Notes under the pieces: model-generated
What the model was told of the DNA's origin: nothing
Database searches by the model: none
What the model saw: the letters and a program-made list of their open reading frames with translations, nothing else
Program-made: the position numbers and the translations under genes
From: Schauerella aestuarii
Lineage (GTDB): Bacteria; Pseudomonadota; Gammaproteobacteria; Burkholderiales; Burkholderiaceae_B
Reading direction: 5' to 3'
Length of the DNA stretch: 64,000 nucleotides
NCBI RefSeq assembly: GCF_009866805.1
Contig: NZ_SIZW01000041.1
Span: 558,001-622,000 of the forward strand
Part shown: piece by piece, positions 53,711 to 62,700 of the stretch
Numbering within the stretch: the stretch's first letter is position 1
How the letters are laid out: every line of letters starts with the position of its first letter

Positions 53711-55546
53711 TCAACGGCCTACGGCATAGCCTTGCATCCCGCGCGGGTTGGCGCCTGCCCGGAGCAGGCGACCGCCGCCCGCTACCGGCTCGCGCGTGCA
53801 GACACTGATGCGGCCTTCGGACCACGGCCCGCCGACCTTCACATCATGGCCCGCCGCCCGCAACGCATCCTGCGTCGCCAGCGGCATGCGCGATTCGACC
53901 GACAGCCGATTCAACACGGTCGTGCGCGGCCAGAACGATCCCGGTGCATGATCCACGTGCCACGACGGCGCATCGATCGCTTCCTGCAGATTCATGCCGC
54001 CGAGGGCATGCCGCAAGAAGAACGACACCGTCCATTGATCCTGCTGGTCGCCGCCCGGCGTGCCGAACGCCATGTAGGGCAGGCCGTCGCGCAGGGCCAT
54101 GCCCGGCGACAGGGTCGTGCTGGGTCGTTTTCCCGGCTGCAACTGCCCCGGCACACCATCATCCAGCCACGTCATCTGCAAGCGCGTGGTGATCGAAAAG
54201 CCCAGCCCGGGCACGGCGGGGCTGGACGACAGCCAGCCGCCCGATGGCGTGGCCGCCACCATGTTGCCGTGCGCGTCGATCACATCGATATGGCACGTAT
54301 CGCCCACGAACACCTCGCGCTTGACCCACTCGGCCGGAGGCAGCGGCGCGAACGTCGGTTCGCCCACGCCGAAACGCGTATCCGATGCAGCCAGCGTACG
54401 CACGGCCGCCTCCAGATCGGGCAAGCGCGGCGCGCGCCCGCCCGGCGATCCGGGGCGCATCACGGTGCTCGCCGCCTGTCCGATCAGCGCCGCCCGTTCG
54501 CGTGAGTACGCGTCCGAGAGCAGGTCGGTCAGGGGCACTTCTACGAAGTCGGGATCGCCGTACCAGGCCAGCCGATCTGAGAACGCCAGTTTGGTCGCTT
54601 CCACGATGCGGTGCACGAACGCCGGTGAGTCGGGCGCCAGGCGATCCAGTCCGGCGTGCTTGAGCAGATTGAGCTGCTGCAGGAATACCGGCCCTTGCGA
54701 CCACGCGCCGCATTTGGCTACGGTGTAGCGCCCGAATTCGGTCGTGACGGGCGTGTCGTAGGTGGCGCGCCAATCGGCCATGTCTTCGCGGCGCAGAAGC
54801 CCGGTATGCCGCTCGCCGGTCGTATCGCGGATGGCCGCATGGCGATAGAAGTCATCGATCGCCTGCGAAACGAAACCGCTGTACCAAAGCGACAGCGCAT
54901 GGTCGATACGACTTTCGCGCGTGCCACCGGCATTGTTGGTCTCTTCAGCGATGCGGGTGTAGGTGGCCGCGATCGCCGGGGTTCTGAACAGGCCGTCCAG
55001 CGTGGGCACGGTGCCATCGGGCATCCACACGTCAGCCGACGTTGTCCACTCGCTGCGAAACAGATCCTGCACTGCCGTGATGGCTTGCACCACGCGCGGG
55101 ACCAGGGGAAAGCCGTCGCGCGCATAGGCGATCGCCGGGGCGAGCACGTCGGCCAGTTCCCATGTGCCATAGTCGCGCAGCATGGCGAGCCAGGCGCCGA
55201 ATGCGCCAGGCACGGTGGCCGGCAGAAGACCGATCCCGGGAATTTGTTCGACGCCGAGGGCGCGAAATGCGGCGGGCGTGGCCAGCGCCGGCGCGCCGCC
55301 CTGACCGCAAATGGCGCGCATGCGCTGTTCGCGCTCGTCCCAGATGAGGATCGGCACTTCGCCGCCCGGACCGTTCAGGTGCGGCTCGACCACCTGCAGC
55401 GTGAATCCACCCGCCACGGCGGCGTCATAAGCATTGCCCCCGCGCTCCAGCACGCTCATCGCCACCTGCGAAGCGAGCCAATGGGTCGATGAGACGACAC
55501 CGAAGGTGCCGCGCAGTTCAGGACGGGTAGTAAAGGAATCGGACAC
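53711..55546 (-). CDS. Gamma-glutamyltransferase-family protein
   Basis: Ntn-hydrolase of the gamma-glutamyltranspeptidase family, 611 residues from the chosen GTG. The autocatalytic Thr is Thr417 in GDTCHIDVIDAHGNMVAATPSGGW, so a self-processing site is present. Downstream substrate-binding segments include SSSPAVPGLGFSITTR, LSPGMALRDGLPYMAFGTPGGDQQDQ and HVDHAPGSFWP. No signal peptide is seen, so it is likely cytosolic, unlike classical Ggt. A GTG 18 codons further upstream (55598-55600) is an alternative start. It is divergent from a LysR gene with a 16 bp palindrome between. Confidence 0.88.
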   Translation of the reverse strand: MSDSFTTRPELRGTFGVVSSTHWLASQVAMSVLERGGNAYDAAVAGGFTLQVVEPHLNGPGGEVPILIWDEREQRMRAICGQGGAPALATPAAFRALGVEQIPGIGLLPATVPGAFGAWLAMLRDYGTWELADVLAPAIAYARDGFPLVPRVVQAITAVQDLFRSEWTTSADVWMPDGTVPTLDGLFRTPAIAATYTRIAEETNNAGGTRESRIDHALSLWYSGFVSQAIDDFYRHAAIRDTTGERHTGLLRREDMADWRATYDTPVTTEFGRYTVAKCGAWSQGPVFLQQLNLLKHAGLDRLAPDSPAFVHRIVEATKLAFSDRLAWYGDPDFVEVPLTDLLSDAYSRERAALIGQAASTVMRPGSPGGRAPRLPDLEAAVRTLAASDTRFGVGEPTFAPLPPAEWVKREVFVGDTCHIDVIDAHGNMVAATPSGGWLSSSPAVPGLGFSITTRLQMTWLDDGVPGQLQPGKRPSTTLSPGMALRDGLPYMAFGTPGGDQQDQWTVSFFLRHALGGMNLQEAIDAPSWHVDHAPGSFWPRTTVLNRLSVESRMPLATQDALRAAGHDVKVGGPWSEGRISVCTREPVAGGGRLLRAGANPRGMQGYAVGR

Positions 55547-55654
55547 GGCAGAACTCAGCAAAGGGGCGGAACGCGCGATGGTGGCGCAACTGCGCAACAC
55601 GTCCTAAGTGTAAGCAAGTGCGATAACGTCTGTGGTCTAATTTATGATTGTTCG

Positions 55655-55670
55655 ATAACCATATGGTTAT
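55655..55670. promoter_or_regulatory. LysR-type operator ATAACCATATGGTTAT
   Basis: Perfect 16 bp palindrome containing a T-N11-A LysR motif, midway between the divergent GGT-like and LysR genes (80 nt before the LysR ATG). A strong candidate binding site for the adjacent LysR protein. Confidence 0.65.
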
Positions 55671-55749
55671 GCGTCTGAGCCCCGCCCATTCCGGTACGCC
55701 GATTGCATCACGAAGCGGAACATTTCATTTCCATCTGACTCCAACCTGA

Positions 55750-56712
55750 ATGCCTTTAACTGCTTTCCAATCGCCCAATCGTTTGCTTGCGCGGCTCAAG
55801 CCGCGGCATCTCACCCTCATTACCCAACTCGCCGATCTGGGCTCTGTCACGCGCGTGGCGCGTGCGCTGGGCATCAGCCAACCGGCTGCGACCAAGGCGC
55901 TGGCTGAGGTCGAGGATATCTTCGAAGGCCCCCTGTTCTTGCGCAGTACCACCGGCATGTTGCCCACGCCGCTGGGCGAGCTGGCCATCACACGCGCGCA
56001 TCACATGCTTCAGGACCTCGATCATTGGTCCAGCGATATGGCGTCATTGCGCAGTGGCCGCTCGGCGCACCTGCGCATCGGGGCAGTGCCGTATGTGTCG
56101 GGCGAGCTGCTCACGCAGGCGCTCGTGCGCATGCACGCGGACGACAACGTCACCATCACTCTGCATCGCGCCACGACCGATGTATTGATGAAAATGCTCG
56201 CCGGCCGGGAAATCGACTGTGTGATCGGCCGCGCGTCCGCCGTCGTTATGGCGGCCGACGTCGAACACGAGATACTGTTTACCCAGCGCGCCGCCATGAT
56301 TGCTCATCCGCGTCTGGCGGCACGTCTTGGACGACGCGCGCTGGATTGGCACGCGCTCGCGCAGATGAACTGGATCCTGCCCTCGCCCACCACGCCGGTC
56401 GGCATCATGGTCACCGAGCTCTTCACGCGCGCATCGGCGCGACCGCCACTGCCGATGTTCGAAACGTATTCGGTGGACGTGATCGCCGGGGCGATACGCA
56501 ACGACGAGTCGGTGTTGTCGATCGTGCCGGAAGATATCGCGCGCGACTTGCAGCGCACGGCCGGTGTGGGCATCGTGCCTTGGACCATGGACTGGGCCTT
56601 GCCGCCGATCAGCCTGATCAGGCGGGTACGCGACGCGCCGTTGCCGGCTGAAGATAAATTCGCGGTGTTGCTGCGGGAGCTCTGTGCGGCGATGCGAGCG
56701 CGCTCGGGGTAG
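55750..56712 (+). CDS. LysR-family regulator divergent from the GGT-like gene
   Basis: LysR regulator of 320 residues. The winged helix is LKPRHLTLITQLADLGSVTRVARALGISQPAATKALAEVE. The effector domain runs from about residue 110, with GAVPYVSGELLTQAL and HALAQMNWILPSPTTPVGIMVTELF as in PcaQ/GbpR-like members. It shares a promoter region containing a perfect LysR-type palindrome with the GGT-like gene and is the likely regulator of it. Confidence 0.92.
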   Translation: MPLTAFQSPNRLLARLKPRHLTLITQLADLGSVTRVARALGISQPAATKALAEVEDIFEGPLFLRSTTGMLPTPLGELAITRAHHMLQDLDHWSSDMASLRSGRSAHLRIGAVPYVSGELLTQALVRMHADDNVTITLHRATTDVLMKMLAGREIDCVIGRASAVVMAADVEHEILFTQRAAMIAHPRLAARLGRRALDWHALAQMNWILPSPTTPVGIMVTELFTRASARPPLPMFETYSVDVIAGAIRNDESVLSIVPEDIARDLQRTAGVGIVPWTMDWALPPISLIRRVRDAPLPAEDKFAVLLRELCAAMRARSG

Positions 56713-56813
56713 CGCCCAAGCGGGCCAAGCGGAGGCCGTCGACCGGCGGCCACCTCCGCCTAGGCGCGGCTCAATCCGCTCAGTGGCGGCGGCTCAATTG
56801 CGAAAGCTGATGC

Positions 56814-57296
56814 TCAGTCGCGAAAGTTCTCGTATTGCAGCGGCAATTCCACATCGGTTTTGCGCAGCAGTGCGATCGCGTCTTGCAGGTCGTCGCGCTT
56901 CTTGCCGGTCACGCGGAGTTTGTCGCCGTTGATCTGCGTTTCGACCTTGAGCTTAGCTGCCTTGATGGCTGCAATCAGCTTCTTGGACTGCGCCTGTTCG
57001 ATCCCTTGCTTGATCGTCACTTTCTGACGCGCACCACCCAGGTTGACGATGGGATCGGCGGCGTCGAGACAGCGCACATCGATTTTGCGAGCCGACAGGC
57101 GGCCACGCAAGATGTCCATCATCTGACCGAGCTGGAAGGCGCTCGGCGCAATCAGCGTCACCACGTACTCTTCCAGTTCGAACTTCGCATCCGTACCCTT
57201 GAAGTCGAAGCGCGTGGAAAGCTCGCGGTTGGCCTGATCGACCGCATTCGTGATTTCGTGTTTGTCCACTTCGGAGACGACGTCGAACGATGGCAT
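56814..57296 (-). CDS. yajQ: YajQ-family nucleotide-binding protein
   Basis: YajQ family protein of 160 residues, the standard length. It starts PSFDVVSEVDKHEITNAVDQANRELSTRFDFKGTDA and ends with TGKKRDDLQDAIALLRKTDVELPLQYENFRD, both near-invariant in the family. Members bind nucleotides, cyclic di-GMP in Xanthomonas and Pseudomonas, and affect transcription. Monocistronic here, upstream of the helicase stop region. Confidence 0.95.
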   Translation of the reverse strand: MPSFDVVSEVDKHEITNAVDQANRELSTRFDFKGTDAKFELEEYVVTLIAPSAFQLGQMMDILRGRLSARKIDVRCLDAADPIVNLGGARQKVTIKQGIEQAQSKKLIAAIKAAKLKVETQINGDKLRVTGKKRDDLQDAIALLRKTDVELPLQYENFRD

Positions 57297-57372
57297 GAGC
57301 ACTCCAGTACAAGCAAATAAGAGGTAGGGCATCATTGTAGCGGGCCCTGTAGCCGCTGCATCGCGCTTGCGG

Positions 57373-59646
57373 CTACACGGTTTCGACGTCCCACCAGCTT
57401 GGCAACAGCGCGCGCACGTCGCGCCGCGCGAACCGGTCGTCGAGCAGATACACGACGCCGCGGTCGGCTTCATCGCGGATGACGCGGCCTGCTGCCTGCA
57501 CGACCTTGCCCAGACCCGGAAACAGATAGGTGTAGTCGTAGCCCGCACCGAACTCGGTTTGCATGCGCGCTTCGATCTGGGCATTGACGTCGTTGACCTG
57601 CGGCATGCCCAGCGTGGCGATGAACGCGCCGATCAATCGATCGCCAGGTAGATCCACGCCTTCGCCGAAGGCACCGCCCAGAACGGCGAAGCCGATCCCG
57701 CGCTGGCCTGCCTCGAAGCGGGCCAGAAATTTCACGCGCGCTGCATCGTCCATACGCCGCGTCTGCAGCCAGACGGGCACGTGCGGATGACGCGTGGCGA
57801 AGGTGTCGGCCAGCTTGTCGAGGTAGTCATAGCTGCTGGTGAAGCTCAGGTAGTTGCCTGGACGCGCCTGAAACTGCGCCGCCATCAGATCCGCGATCGG
57901 CGCGAGCGATGCGCCGCGGTCACGATAGCGCGTGGACACCCGCCGGGTGAGCTTGACTTGCAACTGCTCGGCGGTGAACGGTGCTGCCACATCGATCGTG
58001 CGCGTGGCCTCCGGCAGACCGAGCGTATCGCGATAGTAGTGGCTGGGCGCAAGCGTGGCCGAGAACAGTGTGACGGTTTCGGCTGCCGCAAATCGGGGGG
58101 CGAGCTGCCTGGCTGGAATCAGATTGCGCAACGTCAACGTGGGGCGCACGGTATCGCCCGACTTCGATACTGCCGGCGCATTGTCGGCCGCCACGTCGAA
58201 GATGGTGTTGGGATCCTGCAGCTCGCTCATGCGAAAAAAATGCAGCAGATCGAAGTACAGGCGCAGCGTGTCGGGCGGGAAGCTGTCGGCCTGCTGATCC
58301 AGCGCTTCGCTGAAGGTGACGATCGCGCCCTTGATCGCATTGTGCAGATGCGCAGGCGAGTCGTCGCGCGCGAGATAGTTGCCGTTGGCCGGCGCGGCGG
58401 CGGCGGTCCATGCACGCGCCACATCGCCAATGGCGCGGCGGGCCACTTTCGGCGCCGCTGCGCGGGCATCGCGCAGCACCGCACCCTCGAGCGGCGCGCT
58501 GTACATGGCGCGCGCCCGGTCGACCAGGTTGTGGGCTTCGTCCACGAGCAATCCGACGCGCCACTCGTTCTGCAGCGTGAGCATATACAACGCCGCGCTG
58601 AAGTCGAAGTAATAGTTGTAGTCGCCGACGACGACATCGCTCCAGCGCGACAGCTCCTGCGCCAGGTAATACGGGCAGACGGCGTGCGCCAGGCCGATGC
58701 GGCGCAAGGCGTGACGATCCATCGTGCCGGCCTCGACGGCGGCCGTGCGCGCTGCGGGCAGGCGATCGTAAAACCCGCGGGCCAGCGGACACGCTTCGCC
58801 ATGGCAGGCCTTATCCGGATGCTCGCACGCCTTCTCGCGCGCCGTGAGTTCAAGAATGCGCAGGCTGGGGCGTGGCGTGAGGTGGGTGAGCGCATCCAGC
58901 GCCAGCTGGCGGCCGGGCGATTTCGCCGTCAGAAAGAAAATGCGATCCAGGCCGTCTTCACCCATGCGCTTGAGCAGGGGAAACAACGTGCCGAGCGTTT
59001 TGCCGATCCCGGTCGGCGCCTGCGCAAGCAGGGCCGTGCCATCGCGTGCGGCACGATATACCGCGACCGAGAGTTCGCGTTGCCCGCGACGAAACGCGCC
59101 AAACGGAAACGCCATCGTTTTCAGATCGCGGCGGCGCGCCTCGGCATGCGCCAGTTCCTGCGCGGCCCACGTTTCGAACCGCGCACATTGCGCCTCGAAA
59201 AAAGCCTGCAGCGCGTCCGCGCTGTAGGTTTCCGCCAGCACGGTTTCGGTCTCTGCGCCGATATCCCAATACACCAGGGCGACGTTCAACTCGGTGAGTT
59301 CGCGGTCGCGACACAGCATCCACCCGTACAGTTTGGCTTGGGCCCAGTGCAGGTAGCGATGATTCTCGGGCTGACGGTTGAGGTCGCCCCGATGGGTTTT
59401 GATTTCTTCGAGCTGGTTGCGGACCGGATCGTACCCGTCGGCGCGGCCGCGCACGTCGACCGCACCATGGCTGGCCGACAGGAAGATCTCGGTTTCGTAG
59501 GTGTGCGCCCGGCGTTGCGCGACCTTGAGATGGCCAGCCAGGCCCTGTTGTGCGGTGGGCGAGGGCGTGAATCGCATGTCCAGATCGCCTTGCTTGGCGG
59601 TGAACTCGCACAATGCGCGAACGGCGACGGAATAACGCGGCGACAC
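57373..59646 (-). CDS. XPD/DinG-type helicase with N-terminal PD-(D/E)XK nuclease domain
   Basis: Superfamily 2 helicase of 757 residues. Residues 1-125 form a PD-(D/E)XK nuclease-like domain: Asp70 (GRADGYDP), Glu81-x-Lys83 and the AQAKLYGWM motif. The helicase part has Walker A APTGIGKT (210-217), DEAH (369-372) and four Cys (274, 281, 286, 324) in the place of the XPD/DinG iron-sulfur cluster. Late motifs include GQRGIGFAVLGGAFGEGVDLPGD and QAAGRVIRDEADRG. The GTG at 59644-59646 gives the expected VSPRYSVAVRALCEFTAKQGD start; a TTG six codons upstream is open. Probable DNA repair role. Confidence 0.9.
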   Translation of the reverse strand: MSPRYSVAVRALCEFTAKQGDLDMRFTPSPTAQQGLAGHLKVAQRRAHTYETEIFLSASHGAVDVRGRADGYDPVRNQLEEIKTHRGDLNRQPENHRYLHWAQAKLYGWMLCRDRELTELNVALVYWDIGAETETVLAETYSADALQAFFEAQCARFETWAAQELAHAEARRRDLKTMAFPFGAFRRGQRELSVAVYRAARDGTALLAQAPTGIGKTLGTLFPLLKRMGEDGLDRIFFLTAKSPGRQLALDALTHLTPRPSLRILELTAREKACEHPDKACHGEACPLARGFYDRLPAARTAAVEAGTMDRHALRRIGLAHAVCPYYLAQELSRWSDVVVGDYNYYFDFSAALYMLTLQNEWRVGLLVDEAHNLVDRARAMYSAPLEGAVLRDARAAAPKVARRAIGDVARAWTAAAAPANGNYLARDDSPAHLHNAIKGAIVTFSEALDQQADSFPPDTLRLYFDLLHFFRMSELQDPNTIFDVAADNAPAVSKSGDTVRPTLTLRNLIPARQLAPRFAAAETVTLFSATLAPSHYYRDTLGLPEATRTIDVAAPFTAEQLQVKLTRRVSTRYRDRGASLAPIADLMAAQFQARPGNYLSFTSSYDYLDKLADTFATRHPHVPVWLQTRRMDDAARVKFLARFEAGQRGIGFAVLGGAFGEGVDLPGDRLIGAFIATLGMPQVNDVNAQIEARMQTEFGAGYDYTYLFPGLGKVVQAAGRVIRDEADRGVVYLLDDRFARRDVRALLPSWWDVETV

Positions 59647-59688
59647 GGCGGGGCAGCCAGGCAACTAAACCGCCATGATACTGGTTAT

Positions 59689-60396
59689 TTAACCAGTGGT
59701 GATTGCCTCGCGTGTGATGGCCTTGCGGGCCAGTCCGTCGTGCTGATCGAGCATGCGTTCGCGCCACGTCCAGAGCGGATCGTCGGGCGCGAGCAACTCG
59801 AAGGCGCTCACACACCGTGCCCACTGAAAGACGCCGAACGGAATGTAGTCGGCGTATAGCGGGTGGGCGCCGCCCATGAACGGCTGATGGCGCAGCACGG
59901 CGCGCATCGGGTCGAGCGACGCCCGAAACGCTTTCACGCCATCGTCACGACCGGCGATGACCTCATCGAGCGGCTTGCCGAACATTTTCTCGCGCGATGC
60001 GATGAAGTAGTCGCGATCGCGCTCGGCCAGATTGGGTACCACGTCGGCCACGATCAGGGCTGCAATGCCGCCCATGACGATGCGATCGCCCCAACTGTTC
60101 ATGAACCGTGTGACGGCCTGGCCGCCGGGCCCCCCGAACAGCGACGGGCGGTCGGGGTAGGTGTCTTCCAGATAGGTCGCGATCGCCCATGAATCGGTGA
60201 CCGTGTGCTCGCCGTCCATGAAGACGGGCACTTTGGACTGACCGGAAAACGCGATGGCGTCGCGATCGGTGAAGCGCCATGGAACGGTTTCGAAGGCCAG
60301 GCGCTTGTGCGCCAATGCCATCTTCACGCGCCAGCAATAAGGGCTGAAGCGCAGGCGTTCGTCGGCGCCGGCCAAGTCGTAAAGCAATCTGCCCAT
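59689..60396 (-). CDS. Glutathione S-transferase family protein
   Basis: GST of 235 residues. The thioredoxin-like N-domain contains SPYCWRVKMALAHKRLAFETVPW and the glutathione-binding SKVPVFMDGEHTVTDSWAIATYLEDTYPDRPSLFG (cis-Pro and Ser in DSW). The helical C-domain is longer than average. A GGGAGA ribosome site precedes the ATG by 7 nt. It lies just upstream of the helicase with a 42 nt gap, which may reflect one transcript without functional link. Confidence 0.9.
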   Translation of the reverse strand: MGRLLYDLAGADERLRFSPYCWRVKMALAHKRLAFETVPWRFTDRDAIAFSGQSKVPVFMDGEHTVTDSWAIATYLEDTYPDRPSLFGGPGGQAVTRFMNSWGDRIVMGGIAALIVADVVPNLAERDRDYFIASREKMFGKPLDEVIAGRDDGVKAFRASLDPMRAVLRHQPFMGGAHPLYADYIPFGVFQWARCVSAFELLAPDDPLWTWRERMLDQHDGLARKAITREAITTG

Positions 60397-60575
60397 TCTG
60401 TATCTCCCGGTGCGCGTGCCGTTCGGGGTGCGGTACGCAATGGCTGCGTGCGGTGGCTGTTGTTATGGGTGTCACTGTACGACATCTGGCGTGCCATAGA
60501 AATATCGCCACCGCATGATCTGTCACACTCGGACACGCCATTTTATTTTTAAAACCTGCCCGGCGATTTTCGGGT

Positions 60576-60586
60576 GTTACCGTAAC
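60576..60586. promoter_or_regulatory. Small palindrome GTTAC-C-GTAAC in a divergent gap
   Basis: Perfect 11 bp palindrome in the 287 nt AT-richer gap between the GST gene and the unknown gene. Candidate operator only. Confidence 0.3.
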
Positions 60587-60683
60587 GCCCGATCAGGGTC
60601 GATCCTTTGCGATGTGTCTTGGCCCGGCCCTGCGTGGGGCGCGACCTGTGCCTCGTCGGCACCTGTTTTCAAAAGCAATTTCG

Positions 60684-61544
60684 ATGGCAGATTATCCTCT
60701 TCTCACAGCGGGTTTCGACCTGGCCCAGTGCGTACGTTTGAACGCCGAGGGCGACCGATCCGGCTATTACCGATACCTCGAAGCCCACGGCTCGATCTAC
60801 GCGCCGTTGGCGCGCGGCGTGGTCGAGCGCAACGACGAATCCGGCACGATCGCCATCGCGTACTGCACCGAGTACGCGCGCCGGCGCGGGAAGACGGTCA
60901 CCGACGATACATTGCTTGAGATCAACAAGGGACTGATGCAGCTCGACTGCGAAGCACGCGGCGTCAGTTATCGCGCAACCGGCGTGCATCGCGAGTTGCC
61001 GATGGCGGTGATTCGCACGTATCACGCGCAGGTGTTTCGCAGCGTGCTCGGACTGGAACCGGAAACCTGGACGGCGGAAGTGCCGCTGCTGTGCGCCGGG
61101 GCGCGCGCCGATGAGGTGTGGCTGGGCATGTTGAAGGACAACTTCATTTCGTTGGCGATCAGCACATGCATGGATGTCATCGAGGTGCTGCCCAAGCGCT
61201 TGAAGCTCGACGCCTATATGTGCGCCATCGGCCCGGGACAGTTGATCCTGCCCAACATGTTCACTGCAGGGCACGGCATGTTCGGCAACGAAACGCGATT
61301 GGGCCGGCGGGCAGATTCGTTGGGGCAGTTGACGGCGATGCAGCGTCGCGCCGTCGATTATCTGGATATTCTCACGTGCTCGGGACCGATTCCGGTCTTG
61401 GCCATCGGCAAGGCCATCACTCGCCGCCTCGAAGAGATGGCGCGTTCATCGGTCGATGCGTTCGGTCGATCGGAGCTCATGCAATCTTCACGGCAGAATC
61501 TGGAATCGCAAGGGCGGAACCCCTACTCGTTCCTGCCGCCCTGA
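60684..61544 (+). CDS. Protein of unknown function, 286 residues
   Basis: I do not recognise this family. The chosen ATG (60684) opens MADYPLLTAGFDLAQCVRLN, without signal peptide. The protein has moderately hydrophobic amphipathic stretches but no clear membrane helices. A segment at about residues 30-95 (GYYRYLEAHGSIYAPLARGVVERNDESG... INKGLMQLDCEARGV) and the late ITRRLEEMARSSVDAFGRSEL look helical. Codon use and GC are like the neighbours, so it is not obviously foreign. It sits between a GST and a hydratase gene, both on the other strand, so the context gives no function. Several upstream in-frame codons remain open. Confidence 0.75.
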   Translation: MADYPLLTAGFDLAQCVRLNAEGDRSGYYRYLEAHGSIYAPLARGVVERNDESGTIAIAYCTEYARRRGKTVTDDTLLEINKGLMQLDCEARGVSYRATGVHRELPMAVIRTYHAQVFRSVLGLEPETWTAEVPLLCAGARADEVWLGMLKDNFISLAISTCMDVIEVLPKRLKLDAYMCAIGPGQLILPNMFTAGHGMFGNETRLGRRADSLGQLTAMQRRAVDYLDILTCSGPIPVLAIGKAITRRLEEMARSSVDAFGRSELMQSSRQNLESQGRNPYSFLPP

Positions 61545-61582
61545 AGAAGGCGATTGAAGGGGCGATTGAGGGGGCGATCGCC
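61545..61582. repeat. Short degenerate repeat after the unknown gene
   Basis: About three 12 bp units of the type AAGGCGATTGA / AGGGGCGATTGA / GGGGGCGATCGC directly follow the stop codon at 61542-61544 and reach the neighbouring hydratase stop region. Minor in length but of the same kind as the repeats near 35.3, 47.6, 53.6 and 62.5 kb. Confidence 0.6.
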
Positions 61583-61584
61583 GG

Positions 61585-62382
61585 CTATCGGGTAAAGGCG
61601 ATCTTGAGAGCCCCGATGCCATAACGCGCCTCGATTTCCGCCTCTTCAGCCGCGACATCGTACGGTTTCGCGACGGCACCGCAGGTGATGATTTCGCCGC
61701 TGCGCAGGGTGATCCCATAATGGGCAGCATGCTCGAACAGATGTTCGAGCGCCTGACCGGTGCCGGGCAAATCGTCCCCGGTCACGCCCCGGGTCGACAA
61801 CACGCCGTCGGTGTACACCTCGATGCGCTCGATGATCCCGGGCACGTCGCTCAAGCTCACTGCTTCGCCCAATACGAAGGCCTCGAAACCGACGTTGTCG
61901 CCGATAAAGCTGGGCCAGCCCACTGCCATGCGATCGACATAGCGCGACAGCACCAGTTCGAATGCGGGGTGTGCACTGCCGACGGCATCGAAAGGGTCCG
62001 CCGGCGCATCGCCCGGCGCGATGTCGCGGTTCAAGACGAAGGCGATTTCGAATTCGACCGTGACAGGCGCGCCGCGCGACAAGACGATGGGCTCGGCTGC
62101 GTCATGCATGCGCTGCGAGGTCAGGCGGCCGAACAGCGGGCGGGAAAGATTGAATTTACGCAGGGCGTTGGGATTGCCGACGCCGAGCTTCCAGCCGCAC
62201 GGGGTCTCGCCCGTCTGCGCCAGCACGGTCGACTGCAACGCGTAGCCGGCGTCCAGATCGTTGGGACGAACCTCCTCAGGAAGTGCGACCCATTGATCGC
62301 CCGCACGCCAGCGTTGCGCCAGAACGGTTCCGGCGGGGCGGGGATCGTAGGAGGGTTCGCTGGGCGGGTGGTGGTCGGTCAT
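61585..62382 (-). CDS. 2-keto-4-pentenoate hydratase-like (FAH/MhpD family)
   Basis: Protein of 265 residues of the MhpD branch of the fumarylacetoacetate hydrolase family. Family segments are GWKLGVGNPNALRKFNLSRPLFGRL, the metal-binding VTVEFEIAFVLNRDI with acidic ligands, SFIGDNVGFEAFVLG and a C-terminal LRSGEIITCGAVAKPYDV. Relatives hydrate 2-oxopent-4-enoate in aromatic meta-cleavage pathways. No ring-cleavage or aldolase gene is adjacent, so the pathway is open. The N-terminus has a short His/Pro-rich tail. Confidence 0.88.
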   Translation of the reverse strand: MTDHHPPSEPSYDPRPAGTVLAQRWRAGDQWVALPEEVRPNDLDAGYALQSTVLAQTGETPCGWKLGVGNPNALRKFNLSRPLFGRLTSQRMHDAAEPIVLSRGAPVTVEFEIAFVLNRDIAPGDAPADPFDAVGSAHPAFELVLSRYVDRMAVGWPSFIGDNVGFEAFVLGEAVSLSDVPGIIERIEVYTDGVLSTRGVTGDDLPGTGQALEHLFEHAAHYGITLRSGEIITCGAVAKPYDVAAEEAEIEARYGIGALKIAFTR

Positions 62383-62700
62383 GGCACGGATCTCGGGTCA
62401 AGGGCCCGGTTGCGGGCCGTCTGTGGGGTGTAGAAGAGCGGTCAGACGTCGATTCTAGATCACGCCCATCACATCACGCCCATCACATCACGCCCACCCG
62501 ATCACGCACACCAGGCCACGCATACCCGATCTCGCCACCCGCGGCGCGCGATCAGGCGCGCCGTGGCGTCGAGCGAGTGGCAGGCGGTATGCCTCAAGCG
62601 ACTCGGCAAGGCGTTCAAGACGTTCATATAATCCCGACAGCCGAGTCGCCCGCTGTGCTGGCGGCCCGTGGCAGTGGCGCACATTGCGCCGGGGATTTTC
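62383..62700. other. Divergent intergenic region, mostly featureless
   Basis: This 318 nt stretch lies between the hydratase gene (minus) and the PCu(A)C gene (plus). It contains a GGCCCG/CGGGCC hairpin at 62403-62418 and the tandem repeat at 62459-62500. I see no convincing ORF, tRNA or known motif in the rest. Confidence 0.6.
62459..62500. repeat. 14 bp tandem repeat ATCACGCCCATCAC, three units
   Basis: Two perfect copies (62459-62472, 62473-62486) and a third diverging in the last five bases. It lies about 200 nt upstream of the copper chaperone start, in the intergenic gap. Confidence 0.8.

Noticed and set aside
57781-59859. Long plus-strand open frame of 692 codons opposite the helicase gene
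   Set aside because: It has no ribosome site or recognisable motifs, a composition typical of antisense frames in GC-rich DNA, and overlaps a gene with complete helicase motifs.
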